A stretch of DNA of 64,000 bases from Natronomonas gomsonensis (lineage in GTDB: Archaea > Halobacteriota > Halobacteria > Halobacteriales > Haloarculaceae): assembly GCF_013391635.1 (NCBI RefSeq), contig NZ_JACAWU010000001.1:744001-808000 (forward strand). The letters are read 5' to 3'. Positions 8,891 through 17,457 of the stretch are shown in pieces (the first letter of the stretch is position 1; every line of letters begins with the position of its first letter). Under the pieces are notes generated by a model. The model did no database searches. It was not told the DNA's origin and saw only the letters and a list, made by a program, of their open reading frames with translations. The position numbers and the translations under genes are program-made.

Positions 8891-11257
8891 GTGTCTACCT
8901 CCGCCGGCGTCGCGGATATCGTCCCCGAGTTCGCCGAGGCGTTCCCCTTCGAGTCGTTCAATCGGATGCAGCGGGAGGCGCTGCCCGCGGTCCTCGATTC
9001 GGGGGAGAACGTCGTCGTGAGCGCGCCGACGGCCAGCGGCAAGACCGCACTCGCGGAGTTGGCCATCTGTCGGACGCTCCGAAACGACGGGACCGCGCTG
9101 TTTCTCGCGCCGCTGCGTGCGCTGACCAACGAGAAGGAAGACGAGTGGGAGCGCTTCGAGGCGCTGGGGTATTCGGTGTACGTCGTCACCGGCGAGCGGG
9201 ATTTGAACCCGCGCCGCGCCGAGCGCGCCGACATCCTCGTGATGACGCCGGAGAAGGCCGATTCGGCGACGCGGAAACACGACTCGCCTCGCTATTCGTT
9301 CATCACCGATGTGGACTGTGTCGTCATCGACGAGGTGCATCTGCTGGATTCGGACCGCCGTGGGGCGGTGCTGGAAGTGACGATCTCGCGATTGCGTCGG
9401 CTCTGTGGCCCCCGCATCGTCGCGCTGTCGGCGACGATGCAGAACGTCGAGGACGTGGCCGACTGGCTCGATGCGCCCGACGACTGCACCTTCCAGTTCG
9501 GCGACGACTATCGACCGGTGCCGCTGTCGGCAAGCGTCGAGACGTACGCCCACGGCGACAACGCCTTCGCCGACAAGTACCGCCGACTGTACCGGGCGCT
9601 GGACCTCGCCCAACCCCACATCGAAGACGGGGGACAGGCGCTCGTCTTCGTCGCCTCCAGACAGGATACGGTTCGGGCCGCCGAGAAGGCCCGTGACGTA
9701 ATCGCCGAACGCGACGTCGAAATCGGCGCCCGCGGCGACTACGATTTCCACACCGACGCCGAGGAACTGAACAACGACACGCTCAGACAGTCGGTCATCG
9801 ACGGCGTCGGCTTCCACCACGCTGGCCTCTCGAAGGAGGACAAAGACCGCGTCGAGGCGTGGTTCAAGGAGGGGAAGATTCAACTGCTGTTTTCGACCTC
9901 GACGCTGGCGTGGGGGGTGAACCTCCCGGCGCGGTGTGTCGTCATCCGCGACACCAAACTCCACGACCCCCTGGAGGGTGAAGTCGACATGAGCCCGCTG
10001 GACATCCTCCAGATGCTCGGACGGGCCGGGCGGCCGGGCTACGACGACGCCGGCTACGCCTACGTCGTCTGCGACGGGAGCGACGCCGAGAAGTACCGCC
10101 AACTGCTCCTCGAGGGCAAGCCCATCGAATCGCGGCTGGCGGGGGAACTCGACTCGCATCTCAACGCCGAAATCGCGCTGGGCGTCGTCGACGACATCGA
10201 GGACGTAATGGAGTGGCTGGAGACGACGTTCTACTACACCCGCGCGAAGAGCGCCCCGGAACAGTACGACGCGGGCGAGTCGCTTCGGGACCGCGTCTCG
10301 GCGACGCTGGAGCGACTCGTCTCGGGCGGCTTCGTCGACCAGTCGGGACTCGATATCGAACCGACCGCTCTCGGCAAACTCACCTCGCAGTTCTACTTGC
10401 GACTCGACACTGCCGAGGGGTTCCACCGACTGTGTGAACGGGCTGCCGCGGACGAGACGCCCGCTATCGACGAGTCGGCCGTCCTGCGGACGGTCGCCGA
10501 CGCCGGGGAGTTCGACAGCGTCTCCGCGCGCCGTGACGAGCGAGAGGCGTTCAAGGCCGTCCTCGACGGCGAGGGCGACGACCTCGATGCGGGCAACCGG
10601 AAGGTGCTCGCCATCCTCCGGTCGGCGATGTCGGGGACGACGCCCGGCGAACTCAAAAGCGACGCGTGGGTCATCAGACAGAACGCGACGCGGATGCTCG
10701 CGGCGCTGCGGGCGTTCTGTGAGCGGTTCGCCGCGCCGCGGGACGCCAACCTCGTTTGCCGCATCGAGGCTCGCCTCGAACACGGCATCAGCGCCGAAGC
10801 CGTCGGCCTCACCGCCATCGAGGGCGTCGGCAAGGGTCGGGCCCAGAAACTCGCCCGCGAGGGGCTGGAGACGCCCGCGGACGTACGCCAAGCGGGCGTC
10901 AGCGGTCTGGTCGACGCCGGTCTCTCGGAGGGGCTGGCAGAGCGCGTCCTCGAACAGGCCGAGTCGCTCCCCGACCTCTCCTTCGAGTGGAGCGGCGTCC
11001 CCGACTCGATACCCGCCGGTGAGAACACGATGGCCGAACTGATGGTCGAAAACGACGGCGACGGCGCGCCCGCCGGCGTCCGCGTGACGGTCAACGGCGT
11101 CGAGATGTCGGAGACGACGCGGTATCTGGGCGAGACGACCGTTCCCGTCGGTGTCTTCGGTGGCGACGCGGAGGAACTGACCTACGAGGTCGAGGTCGCC
11201 TTCTCGGAACTGCCGCTCGTTCCCGTCACGGACAGCCGAACGGTTCGGGTGGAGTAA
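8891..11257 (+). CDS. Ski2-type DNA/RNA helicase, Hel308-like
   Basis: 788 residues. Superfamily 2 helicase motifs are complete: Walker A 'APTASGKT' (45-52), DEVH (147-150), 'LSATMQN', 'FSTSTLAWGVNLPA' and 'QMLGRAGRPG'. Downstream are the winged-helix and ratchet regions, then a helix-hairpin-helix near 'IEGVGKGRAQKLAREG'. The last about 80 residues form a beta-rich segment reminiscent of the Ig-like end of Brr2/Sec63-type helicases, which canonical Hel308 lacks. It may be the second Hel308-type paralogue found in haloarchaea or a relative acting on RNA. The start is GTG, supported by a TTTTTAC box 22-30 nt upstream. Confidence 0.85.
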   Translation: MSTSAGVADIVPEFAEAFPFESFNRMQREALPAVLDSGENVVVSAPTASGKTALAELAICRTLRNDGTALFLAPLRALTNEKEDEWERFEALGYSVYVVTGERDLNPRRAERADILVMTPEKADSATRKHDSPRYSFITDVDCVVIDEVHLLDSDRRGAVLEVTISRLRRLCGPRIVALSATMQNVEDVADWLDAPDDCTFQFGDDYRPVPLSASVETYAHGDNAFADKYRRLYRALDLAQPHIEDGGQALVFVASRQDTVRAAEKARDVIAERDVEIGARGDYDFHTDAEELNNDTLRQSVIDGVGFHHAGLSKEDKDRVEAWFKEGKIQLLFSTSTLAWGVNLPARCVVIRDTKLHDPLEGEVDMSPLDILQMLGRAGRPGYDDAGYAYVVCDGSDAEKYRQLLLEGKPIESRLAGELDSHLNAEIALGVVDDIEDVMEWLETTFYYTRAKSAPEQYDAGESLRDRVSATLERLVSGGFVDQSGLDIEPTALGKLTSQFYLRLDTAEGFHRLCERAAADETPAIDESAVLRTVADAGEFDSVSARRDEREAFKAVLDGEGDDLDAGNRKVLAILRSAMSGTTPGELKSDAWVIRQNATRMLAALRAFCERFAAPRDANLVCRIEARLEHGISAEAVGLTAIEGVGKGRAQKLAREGLETPADVRQAGVSGLVDAGLSEGLAERVLEQAESLPDLSFEWSGVPDSIPAGENTMAELMVENDGDGAPAGVRVTVNGVEMSETTRYLGETTVPVGVFGGDAEELTYEVEVAFSELPLVPVTDSRTVRVE

Positions 11258-11308
11258 GCGCCGTCGCCCGGCAACCGATTTTATGTCCAACGGCGACGCA
11301 GGACGGGT

Positions 11309-11692
11309 ATGGGCAAAGAGACGATTCACACCGACGACGCACCGCCCGCGGCAGGGGCCTACAGCCAGGCGACGACCGACGGCGACCTCGTGTTCACCGC
11401 CGGACAGATAGCGCTGACGCCCGAGGGTGAGGCGCTCGACGACGAACCGGTCGCGGTCCAGACCGAACGGGCGCTGGACAACCTCGAAGCAGTTCTGGAG
11501 GAAGCCGGGTCGAGCCTCGATGACGTGCTCAAGACGACGGTGTTCCTCGCCGATATCGAGGATTTCGAGGAGATGAACGAGACGTACGCGAGTTACTTCG
11601 ACGACGAGCCGCCGGCGCGGTCGGCGGTACAAGCCGGCGCGTTGCCGCTGGGGATGGCCGTCGAAATCGAGGCGGTGGCGACCCGAGAGTGA
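11309..11692 (+). CDS. RidA-family enamine/imine deaminase
   Basis: 127 residues, the usual length. The sequence has 'APPAAGAYSQAT' at the N-terminus, 'VFTAGQIAL', and the signature 'PARSAVQAGALPLGMAVEIE' near the C-terminus. RidA trimers hydrolyse reactive 2-aminoacrylate and related imines made by PLP enzymes; several such enzymes are encoded elsewhere in this window. A TTTTATG element 26-30 nt before the ATG supports a leaderless start. It overlaps the next gene by 4 nt. Confidence 0.92.
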   Translation: MGKETIHTDDAPPAAGAYSQATTDGDLVFTAGQIALTPEGEALDDEPVAVQTERALDNLEAVLEEAGSSLDDVLKTTVFLADIEDFEEMNETYASYFDDEPPARSAVQAGALPLGMAVEIEAVATRE

Positions 11693-11913
11693 CGCCCGAA
11701 AAGCGGTCGGCGCTCTTGTGGGGTGCCGTCGGCGCGCTGGCGTTTCTCGTCGCCCATCAGGGGTATCTCCTCGCCGACGGGGCGTTCGTCGGCGTCGGTC
11801 CACTGGCGGCGGTCACGGTCGTCGTCTTCGGGACAGCTACGTCGACGGCCTACTACGCGGAGGGACGATTCGGCACGATGGTCCGGGTTCGCTCGGAGAG
11901 GGATGGGGAGTGA
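11689..11913 (+). CDS. Small membrane protein coupled to RidA
   Basis: 74 residues with two hydrophobic helices (about 8-24 and 32-52) and a charged C-terminal tail. The start is GTG in a GTGA overlap with the RidA stop, so it is probably translated by coupling. I do not recognise a family. The overlap and the membrane pattern are the support that it is real; there is no hint of its job. Confidence 0.6.
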   Translation: MTPEKRSALLWGAVGALAFLVAHQGYLLADGAFVGVGPLAAVTVVVFGTATSTAYYAEGRFGTMVRVRSERDGE

Positions 11914-11937
11914 CATGCTCCCACCGAACGCGAAGGC

Positions 11938-11943
11938 TTTAAA
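11938..11943 (+). promoter_or_regulatory. TATA box of tRNA-Ser gene
   Basis: TTTAAA centred about 29 nt before the 5' end of the tRNA. The spacing places transcription start at or within a few bases of the mature tRNA 5' end. Confidence 0.7.
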
Positions 11944-11969
11944 CGGACCACTCCGGTAGATTGGGGTGA

Positions 11970-12050
11970 GCCGGGATGGCCGAGTGGTAAGGCGCACGCC
12001 TGGAAAGCGTGTTCCCTCAGGGATCCAGGGTTCAAATCCCTGTCCCGGCG
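11970..12050 (+). tRNA. tRNA-Ser(GGA)
   Basis: 81 nt. The acceptor stem pairs GCCGGGA (11970-11976) with TCCCGGC (12043-12049), discriminator G at 12050. The anticodon stem CACGC/GCGTG encloses the loop CTGGAAA, giving anticodon GGA. A long variable arm (TCCC..GGGA) and the T arm CAGGG-TTCAAAT-CCCTG identify a class II serine tRNA. No CCA end is encoded, as usual in haloarchaea, and no intron is visible. Confidence 0.97.
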
Positions 12051-12301
12051 CTTTTGCGACGACCCGACGTGAGAAGCAAAGCGGCTCCGCTGATTCGTCT
12101 CGGCGTGACCCCCACCGTTTCGGGTCGAACCGAGCCCCACCACTCCTCTGTAATAAACCCCGCCAGTAGCGACACGAATCGATTCCTCGCATCGTCGGAA
12201 TGTAGGCCGAGACAATCGTTCACACAGCGCCGCAGTACGACGATTCTTCCCGTTTACCGTTGAGTGCTGTCTCCAATCGGTATCGGTCCGTATCAGATAC
12301 A
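12051..12301. other. Gene-free spacer between tRNA-Ser and the thermosome gene
   Basis: About 250 nt without a convincing ORF, RNA gene or repeat. Short frames here are open only because of composition. The right end merges into the thermosome promoter. A CTTTT follows the tRNA directly and may be its terminator. Confidence 0.6.
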
Positions 12302-12309
12302 TTTATATA
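12302..12309 (+). promoter_or_regulatory. TATA box of the thermosome gene
   Basis: TTTATATA, one of the strongest TATA boxes in the window, with its first base 35 nt before the ATG at 12337. The sequence around 12285-12300 just upstream is the place for the BRE and any heat-shock regulator site. Confidence 0.75.
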
Positions 12310-12336
12310 GAACCGTGGACAATCATTCGGACGACT

Positions 12337-14013
12337 ATGAGCCAACAGCAGCGAATGGGAGGTCAGCCGATGATCATTCTCGGCGAGGATTCCCAGCGGA
12401 TGAAGGACCGCGACGCCCAGAGCCACAACATCTCGGCGGCGCGTGCGGTCGCAGAGGCCGTACGCTCGACACTCGGCCCGAAAGGGATGGACAAGATGCT
12501 CGTCTCCTCGATGGGTGACATCACCGTCACGAACGACGGCGTCACCATCCTCGAAGAGATGGACATCGACAACCCGACGGCCTCGATGATTGTCGAAGTT
12601 GCCGAAACACAGGAAGACGAGGCGGGCGACGGCACCACGACCGCCGTCTCCATTGCCGGCGAACTCCTGAAGAACGCCGAGGACCTGCTCGAGCAGGACA
12701 TCCACCCGACGGCCATCATCAAGGGCTTCCACCTCGCCAGCGAGCAGGCCCGCGCCGAAATCGACAACGTGGCCCGTCAGGTCGACCCCGAGGACACCGA
12801 ACTCATCAAGAAGGTCGCCGAGACCTCCATGACCGGCAAGGGCGCGGAACTCAACAAGGACGTTCTCGCCCAACTCGTCGTCGACGCCGTTCAGGCGGTC
12901 ACCGTCGAGGCTGACGACGGCGAGACCATCGTCGACCTCGAGTACGTCAACATCGAGACCCAGACCGGCCGCTCGGCCGGCGAGAGCGAACTGCTCAACG
13001 GCGCCGTCATCGACAAGGACCCGGCCCACGCCGACATGCCGACGCAGTTCGACGACGCCGACGTGCTCCTCATCAACGAACCCATCGAGGTCGAGGAGAC
13101 CGACGCCGACGCGTCCGTCCAGCTCGACAGCCCCGACCAGCTCCAGCAGTTCCTCGACCAGGAGGAGGAACAGCTCCGAGAGAAGGTCGACAAAATCGCC
13201 GACTCCGGCGCCGACGTCGTCTTCTGTCAGAAGGGCATCGACGACCTCGCCGAACACTTCCTCGCGAAGGAGGGCATCCTCGCGACCTCCCGAGTCAAGA
13301 AGACCGACCTCGGCTTCCTGCGTGAGGTGACCGAGGCCAACATCGTCTCGGACCTCGACGCGCTCACCGCCGAGGACCTCGGCTCCGCCTCCGTCAACTA
13401 CGACGAGGCCGACGAACTGTTCTACGTCGAAGGCACCGGCGACGAGAGCCACGGCGTGACGCTGTTGCTGCGTGGCTCGACCGAACACGTCGTCGACGAA
13501 CTCGAACGCGGTATCGGCGACGCCCTCGACGTGGTCTCTCAGACCGTCTCCGACGGCCGCGTGCTGGCCGGCGGCGGCGCCGTCGAGGTCGAAGTCGCCC
13601 GTCGCGTCCGCGAGTACGCCGACAGCGTCTCCGGCCGCGAACAGCTCGCCGTCGAGGCCTTCGCCGACGCGCTCGAACTCGTCCCGCGCGTGCTGGCCGA
13701 AAACGCCGGCCTCGACTCCATCGACACGCTCGTCGACCTGCGCTCGGCTCACGAGAGCGGTGACGAAACCGCCGGGCTCAACGTGTTCACCGGCGACGTG
13801 GTCGACACCTACGACGCCGGCGTCGTCGAACCGGCCCACGCGAAACAGCAGGCACTGTCGTCGGCCACCGAGGCCGCGAACCTCGTGCTCAAGATCGACG
13901 ACATCATCGCCGCCGGCGACCTCTCCACGGAAGGTGAAGAGGAAGAAGGCGGCCCGGGCGGCGCCCCCGGCGGCATGGGCGGTATGGGCGGCGGCATGGG
14001 CGGCATGATGTAG
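12337..14013 (+). CDS. Thermosome subunit (group II chaperonin)
   Basis: 558 residues. Cytosolic ATP-driven folding chamber subunit. Visible signs are '[11 protein letters not shown]', '[15 protein letters not shown]', '[12 protein letters not shown]' and a C-terminal Gly/Met tail (GGMGG repeats) that lies inside the chamber. The length and start, with '[18 protein letters not shown]', agree with haloarchaeal Cct proteins. It is monocistronic with a strong promoter, as expected for a heat-inducible chaperonin. Which of the haloarchaeal Cct paralogues it is cannot be decided here. Confidence 0.97.
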   Translation: MSQQQRMGGQPMIILGEDSQRMKDRDAQSHNISAARAVAEAVRSTLGPKGMDKMLVSSMGDITVTNDGVTILEEMDIDNPTASMIVEVAETQEDEAGDGTTTAVSIAGELLKNAEDLLEQDIHPTAIIKGFHLASEQARAEIDNVARQVDPEDTELIKKVAETSMTGKGAELNKDVLAQLVVDAVQAVTVEADDGETIVDLEYVNIETQTGRSAGESELLNGAVIDKDPAHADMPTQFDDADVLLINEPIEVEETDADASVQLDSPDQLQQFLDQEEEQLREKVDKIADSGADVVFCQKGIDDLAEHFLAKEGILATSRVKKTDLGFLREVTEANIVSDLDALTAEDLGSASVNYDEADELFYVEGTGDESHGVTLLLRGSTEHVVDELERGIGDALDVVSQTVSDGRVLAGGGAVEVEVARRVREYADSVSGREQLAVEAFADALELVPRVLAENAGLDSIDTLVDLRSAHESGDETAGLNVFTGDVVDTYDAGVVEPAHAKQQALSSATEAANLVLKIDDIIAAGDLSTEGEEEEGGPGGAPGGMGGMGGGMGGMM

Positions 14014-14016
14014 AAC

Positions 14017-14157
14017 CTTTTTGCACGGGTCGGCTACGCCGACCCGGCAAAAACGTTCATGAAAAAGATACATCGGGCCTCCCTCCGGTCGGCCCTCGGT
14101 CCCGTGCGCCTGCGGCGCACGGTGAACCGCTCGCTTCGCTCGCGGATGCTCGTTTTT
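14017..14157. repeat. Intergenic hairpin cluster 2 with two-sided T/A-flanked stem
   Basis: The first element, TTTTTGC (14017-14023), then a 9-bp stem 14026-14034/14038-14046 with loop TAC, then GCAAAAA (14046-14052), is nearly symmetrical, so either strand would give a hairpin followed by a T-run: a bidirectional terminator layout for the converging thermosome and DUF2270 genes. Further hairpins follow: GGGCC/GGCCC near 14075-14095 and a perfect 9-bp stem at 14102-14122 with loop TGC. A segment at 14123-14150 closely matches cluster 1, and a T6 run ends the element. The terminator role is inferred. Confidence 0.75.
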
Positions 14158-14216
14158 TGCTTGATGACGTAGAGTCGGTTTAGCTGTTGAACGATTCGCC
14201 AGTCAGCCAACGAGCA

Positions 14217-14924
14217 TCATTTCCACTCTTCGTTCGCAGGCCGTGACTGCAACTCACCCTTCGCTTTCCGTCTGTTCGGCCAGAGCGTCAGTACTATTCC
14301 ACAGACGTAGTACACTGCAATACTGCCGAGAACGACTTCACCCGGCACAACCCCAACGGTAGCGGTCTCGATAAGTCCGGTCGGCGTCGTTGCGAACACG
14401 GTCAGCCGGACGACCCAGGCGGCGACCAGAACCGAGATGAGCGCGAAGTACACGCGTCGGAGGCGGCGCGAAACGGCCTCGATTACCGGTATTTTCACCG
14501 CCGGCGCTCGGAAATCGTCGCTGAGAAGTTCGCGCCAGTTCGATAGCTCTACGCCGTCCGGGTCGAGCGCGTTCGCGAACACGTTCTCTTCCAGCATCCG
14601 AATCCGAGAGCGCCAGATGTCGTACACGCGATAGCGACGGGCCTCGATTCCCAAGAACACCGTTAGCATGACGATTCCGATGAGGAGGATGTAGTGGGGC
14701 CGTGATTCCGACGAAAACGCCCACGTGAGTAACGTCGCTGTCAATACGACCGCCCAATTGGTCGTCCTGTCGATTCGTGTGCGCCACGACGTAGTCCGGC
14801 CCATCTCACCACGGTAGGCGTGGCCCATGAGTGAGAGAAAATCGGACCGGTCAGTTGCCGCCTCGCCAGCGATCTCGCGTTCTTCGGGTGATTCTGGATC
14901 GAAGTCTCCCGGAATATTCGACAT
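14217..14924 (-). CDS. DUF2270 integral membrane protein
   Basis: 235 residues. The acidic N-terminus is followed by 'FLSLMGHAYRGEMGRTTSW' and the first transmembrane pair at about 60-105, then a cytoplasmic stretch with 'RYRVYDIWRSRIRMLEENV', then a second hydrophobic pair at about 155-225. This pattern matches the DUF2270 family of predicted membrane proteins, whose function is unknown. ATG 14924 ('MSNIPGDFD') is preferred; in-frame upstream starts would add unrelated residues. The gene faces the thermosome gene across hairpin cluster 2. Confidence 0.75.
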   Translation of the reverse strand: MSNIPGDFDPESPEEREIAGEAATDRSDFLSLMGHAYRGEMGRTTSWRTRIDRTTNWAVVLTATLLTWAFSSESRPHYILLIGIVMLTVFLGIEARRYRVYDIWRSRIRMLEENVFANALDPDGVELSNWRELLSDDFRAPAVKIPVIEAVSRRLRRVYFALISVLVAAWVVRLTVFATTPTGLIETATVGVVPGEVVLGSIAVYYVCGIVLTLWPNRRKAKGELQSRPANEEWK

Positions 14925-15053
14925 GCTACACATACGGACAACGAGCAAGTAAACGTGCGCAACGGATCGTTGAACGCTCGCGCTCCCTCCTTCGTCGGTC
15001 ACGAGAAACTGGCCGACCGGCCGAACCGAACGGGTCGGGTTCGGAAACCGGTC

Positions 15054-15857
15054 TTATAACACGTGTTCGGTGTCGTAGGAGCCGAGCACGCGAACCCAGC
15101 CGTTCGATGCGATGTCGCGGAGCTCTTCGATGGCCTCCTGTGCCCGCTCCTCGTAGAGGCCGGCGGCGAAGTCGAAGTGGAACATGTAGTCGCCGAGGCG
15201 CTCGCCGCTGGGGCGGGACTCGACGCGCGAGAGGTTGATATCGCGGTCGGCGAACGGTTCGAGCATCTCCAGGAGGAGCCCCGGGTGGTTCGTGTTCGGG
15301 TACACGATGACGGAGCTCTTGCCGCCGGCGTCGTTACGCTCGGTCTCCGGGGCGAGGACGACGAATCGAGTGGCGTTGGAGGTGCTGTCCTGAATGTCGC
15401 GGGCCAACACCTGCAGGTCGTCGCCGGCGGTGGCGGGGTGGCCGATGGCGGCGACGGAGGCGTCCTCCCGTGCTCGTTCGACACCCCGTGCGGTCGATGC
15501 GACGGCCTCGGTTTTCGCGCTCGGATACTCCTCGTTGAGGTACTCCCGACACTGCGCCAGCGCCTGGGGGTGGCTCGCGACGATGTCGAACTCCCCGGCC
15601 TGTGCCAACAGGGCGTGTTGAATGGGCGTGACGATCTCGCGGACGACGGCGACGTTGCGGTCGGCGAGTGCGTCCAGCGACTCGGTGACCGACCCCTCGA
15701 TGCTGTTCTCGATGGGGATGACGCCGCGTTCGTACTCGCCGCTGGCGACGCCCTCGACGATGCCGGTCACCGATTCCACGAAGTCGATGTCGTCGGCGAC
15801 CGCCTGCGTCGCGCGATGTGAGTACGTCCCTTCGGGGCCGAGCGTGAGGGCTTTCAT
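15054..15857 (-). CDS. pheA: Prephenate dehydratase
   Basis: 267 residues. It converts prephenate to phenylpyruvate in phenylalanine synthesis. The catalytic domain (about 1-180) begins 'MKALTLGPEGTYSH' and has 'IPIENSIEGSV' and the catalytic TRF motif in 'NATRFVVL'. The C-terminal ACT domain has 'NHPGLLLEML' and the ESRP motif, 'VESRPSGERLGDY', which binds phenylalanine for feedback control. The start is fixed by homology; the frame is open 12 codons further upstream. No other aromatic pathway gene is adjacent. Confidence 0.95.
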   Translation of the reverse strand: MKALTLGPEGTYSHRATQAVADDIDFVESVTGIVEGVASGEYERGVIPIENSIEGSVTESLDALADRNVAVVREIVTPIQHALLAQAGEFDIVASHPQALAQCREYLNEEYPSAKTEAVASTARGVERAREDASVAAIGHPATAGDDLQVLARDIQDSTSNATRFVVLAPETERNDAGGKSSVIVYPNTNHPGLLLEMLEPFADRDINLSRVESRPSGERLGDYMFHFDFAAGLYEERAQEAIEELRDIASNGWVRVLGSYDTEHVL

Positions 15858-15957
15858 TGCCAATCCGTAGTAGGCCGGGTGGCAAAAGCCCACTGGACGC
15901 CCATCACCGCGAGTGTCGTTCCCTTCGGATAACGGTTAACTCCCCGCATGCAGTGGC

Positions 15958-16512
15958 ATGGATGTGCGCAGTACCGAAATCGAATCCGTCGATCCGAACC
16001 GCGTCGGAGGCGTCGAACGCCGCGGCCTCAGCGACGTGCTGGACGCCGATGCCGTGACGATCAACCACTACGTGATCGCTCCCGGCGACCGAATCAGCGG
16101 TCTCCACGCCCACCAGAACCAGGAGGAGGTCTTCCTCGTCCTCGACGGCGCGGTCACCCTCGAGACGTTGGACGGCACCGTCGTCGTCGACGAGGGCGAA
16201 GTCGTCCGCGTCGCGCCCGGCGAGTTCCAGTCCGTCACGAACCCCCACGGCGACCCGGCGACGGTCCTCGCTCTGGGGGCACCCCGGGGTCAGACCGACC
16301 TCCGGGTTCCCGTCGGCTGTCCCGAATGCGACGCCGAAGTCGCGGCGCTGGACTTCACCGGCGGCGACGAGCGTCTCGTCTGTCCTGGCTGCGGCCACGA
16401 CCGGGAGGCGGCGTGCCCTGACTGCGGTGGCGAACTCCGTGCAGAACTCGACGGCGACGGCCGGCCCGTCAGCGTCTGTCTGTCATGTGGTGTGCGGATG
16501 CGGGAGCGGTAG
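15958..16512 (+). CDS. Cupin protein with C-terminal zinc ribbons
   Basis: 184 residues. The cupin domain (about 25-105) has metal-site residues in 'GLHAHQNQEEVF', followed by 'VVRVAPGEFQSVTN'. The C-terminus (about 120-184) carries four CxxC knuckles: CPEC, CPGC, CPDC and CLSC, forming one or two zinc ribbons. Cupin plus rubredoxin-like ribbons suggests a metal-binding sensor or adaptor rather than an enzyme, but this is inference. A GTTAAC element lies about 20 nt upstream of the ATG. Confidence 0.8.
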   Translation: MDVRSTEIESVDPNRVGGVERRGLSDVLDADAVTINHYVIAPGDRISGLHAHQNQEEVFLVLDGAVTLETLDGTVVVDEGEVVRVAPGEFQSVTNPHGDPATVLALGAPRGQTDLRVPVGCPECDAEVAALDFTGGDERLVCPGCGHDREAACPDCGGELRAELDGDGRPVSVCLSCGVRMRER

Positions 16513-16590
16513 CTATCGGGCGGTGTCCGGTCGGGACTACTACCGACTGGTGTTTCGACATTTAAGTCTCTGCCCCCCGAGATGACGGCT

Positions 16591-17457
16591 ATGCTCCGCG
16601 ACAGGCGCTTCGTCGGCGCCCTCACGACCGGCGCCCTCGCGGCCGCGATCGCCCTCGCCTACGGTGTCACGACCGACCTCGTCAGGGTTCCCACCTCCGC
16701 GGGACTCCCCTACGGGGAGGCGCTCGTCTTCGCGACGCTCCTCGTCGTTCCGTTCGTCCTCGGCACCGCCGTGGCTGTGCTCGCGGTCCGCCACCGGGTC
16801 TCCCTACCGCTCGTGTCGGTCGTCGTCTTCGCCGCCCTCCCCGCCACCCTCGAGTGGCACGGCGGTCAGGTGCTCGTCGCCGTCCTGATAGCGGGGCCGC
16901 TGGTGGTCGTCACCGCTCTCGTCGAATCCCTCGTTCGGCTTCGACTGGAACGGTTCCGTGCCCCGCCCTCGCTTGCGACGCTTCGGGCGCTTTCGGTCGG
17001 CGTGATGGCCGCCACGGTTTATTTCGGCGTGTTCGCCTTCCGGGCGGTGCTGCCGCTGTGGCGACTCGACACGGGTGCGCCGCCGACGCTTCCGCCTGCC
17101 GTCGACCTCGCGCTCACGCTGTGGTACGTCTTCGGCGTCGCGCTCGTCCTCGTCGGGCTTCCGGTCGCGCTCAACCGTCGGTTCGGGCTCGTCAGCCCAC
17201 TCGTCGGGCTTGTGGCCTACCTGCTCGTCGACCTCGCGTTCGTCCAGCCGGCCGTCGCGGCGGGGGCGGAACTGGTCGTCGTGTTGTTACTCGCCGTGTG
17301 GCCGACGCTGTCGGCGATTCTCGCGGGTGTCGGTCTCTTGGAGTGGTGGCTTCGCGCCCGTCGCGGCGAGTACGACGAACCGGAGGGTGGGGACGGTGAC
17401 GGTGAGACTGGACGGGGGTTTTCGGTCGAAGGGGGCCTATTCGGCGACCGTGTCTAG
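16591..17457 (+). CDS. Polytopic membrane protein, unknown function
   Basis: 288 residues with about 7-8 hydrophobic segments and a charged, glycine-rich C-terminal tail. No motif identifies a family. Two in-frame ATGs exist, at 16582 and 16591. I chose 16591 because the TTTAAG box at 16561-16566 lies 25-30 nt before it, the spacing seen at other genes here. The TAG stop lies in a CTAG shared with the stop of lpdA on the other strand. Confidence 0.65.
   Translation: MLRDRRFVGALTTGALAAAIALAYGVTTDLVRVPTSAGLPYGEALVFATLLVVPFVLGTAVAVLAVRHRVSLPLVSVVVFAALPATLEWHGGQVLVAVLIAGPLVVVTALVESLVRLRLERFRAPPSLATLRALSVGVMAATVYFGVFAFRAVLPLWRLDTGAPPTLPPAVDLALTLWYVFGVALVLVGLPVALNRRFGLVSPLVGLVAYLLVDLAFVQPAVAAGAELVVVLLLAVWPTLSAILAGVGLLEWWLRARRGEYDEPEGGDGDGETGRGFSVEGGLFGDRV

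Noticed and set aside
8864-11803. 979-codon open frame on the minus strand opposite the helicase and RidA genes
   Set aside because: It is a shadow: third-position G/C bias keeps antisense frames open. Its translation is Arg/Gly/Val/His-rich without domains, while the plus-strand genes have complete motifs.
12220-14073. 617-codon minus-strand frame opposite the thermosome gene
   Set aside because: Antisense to a highly conserved gene; no recognisable domain and atypical amino acid use.
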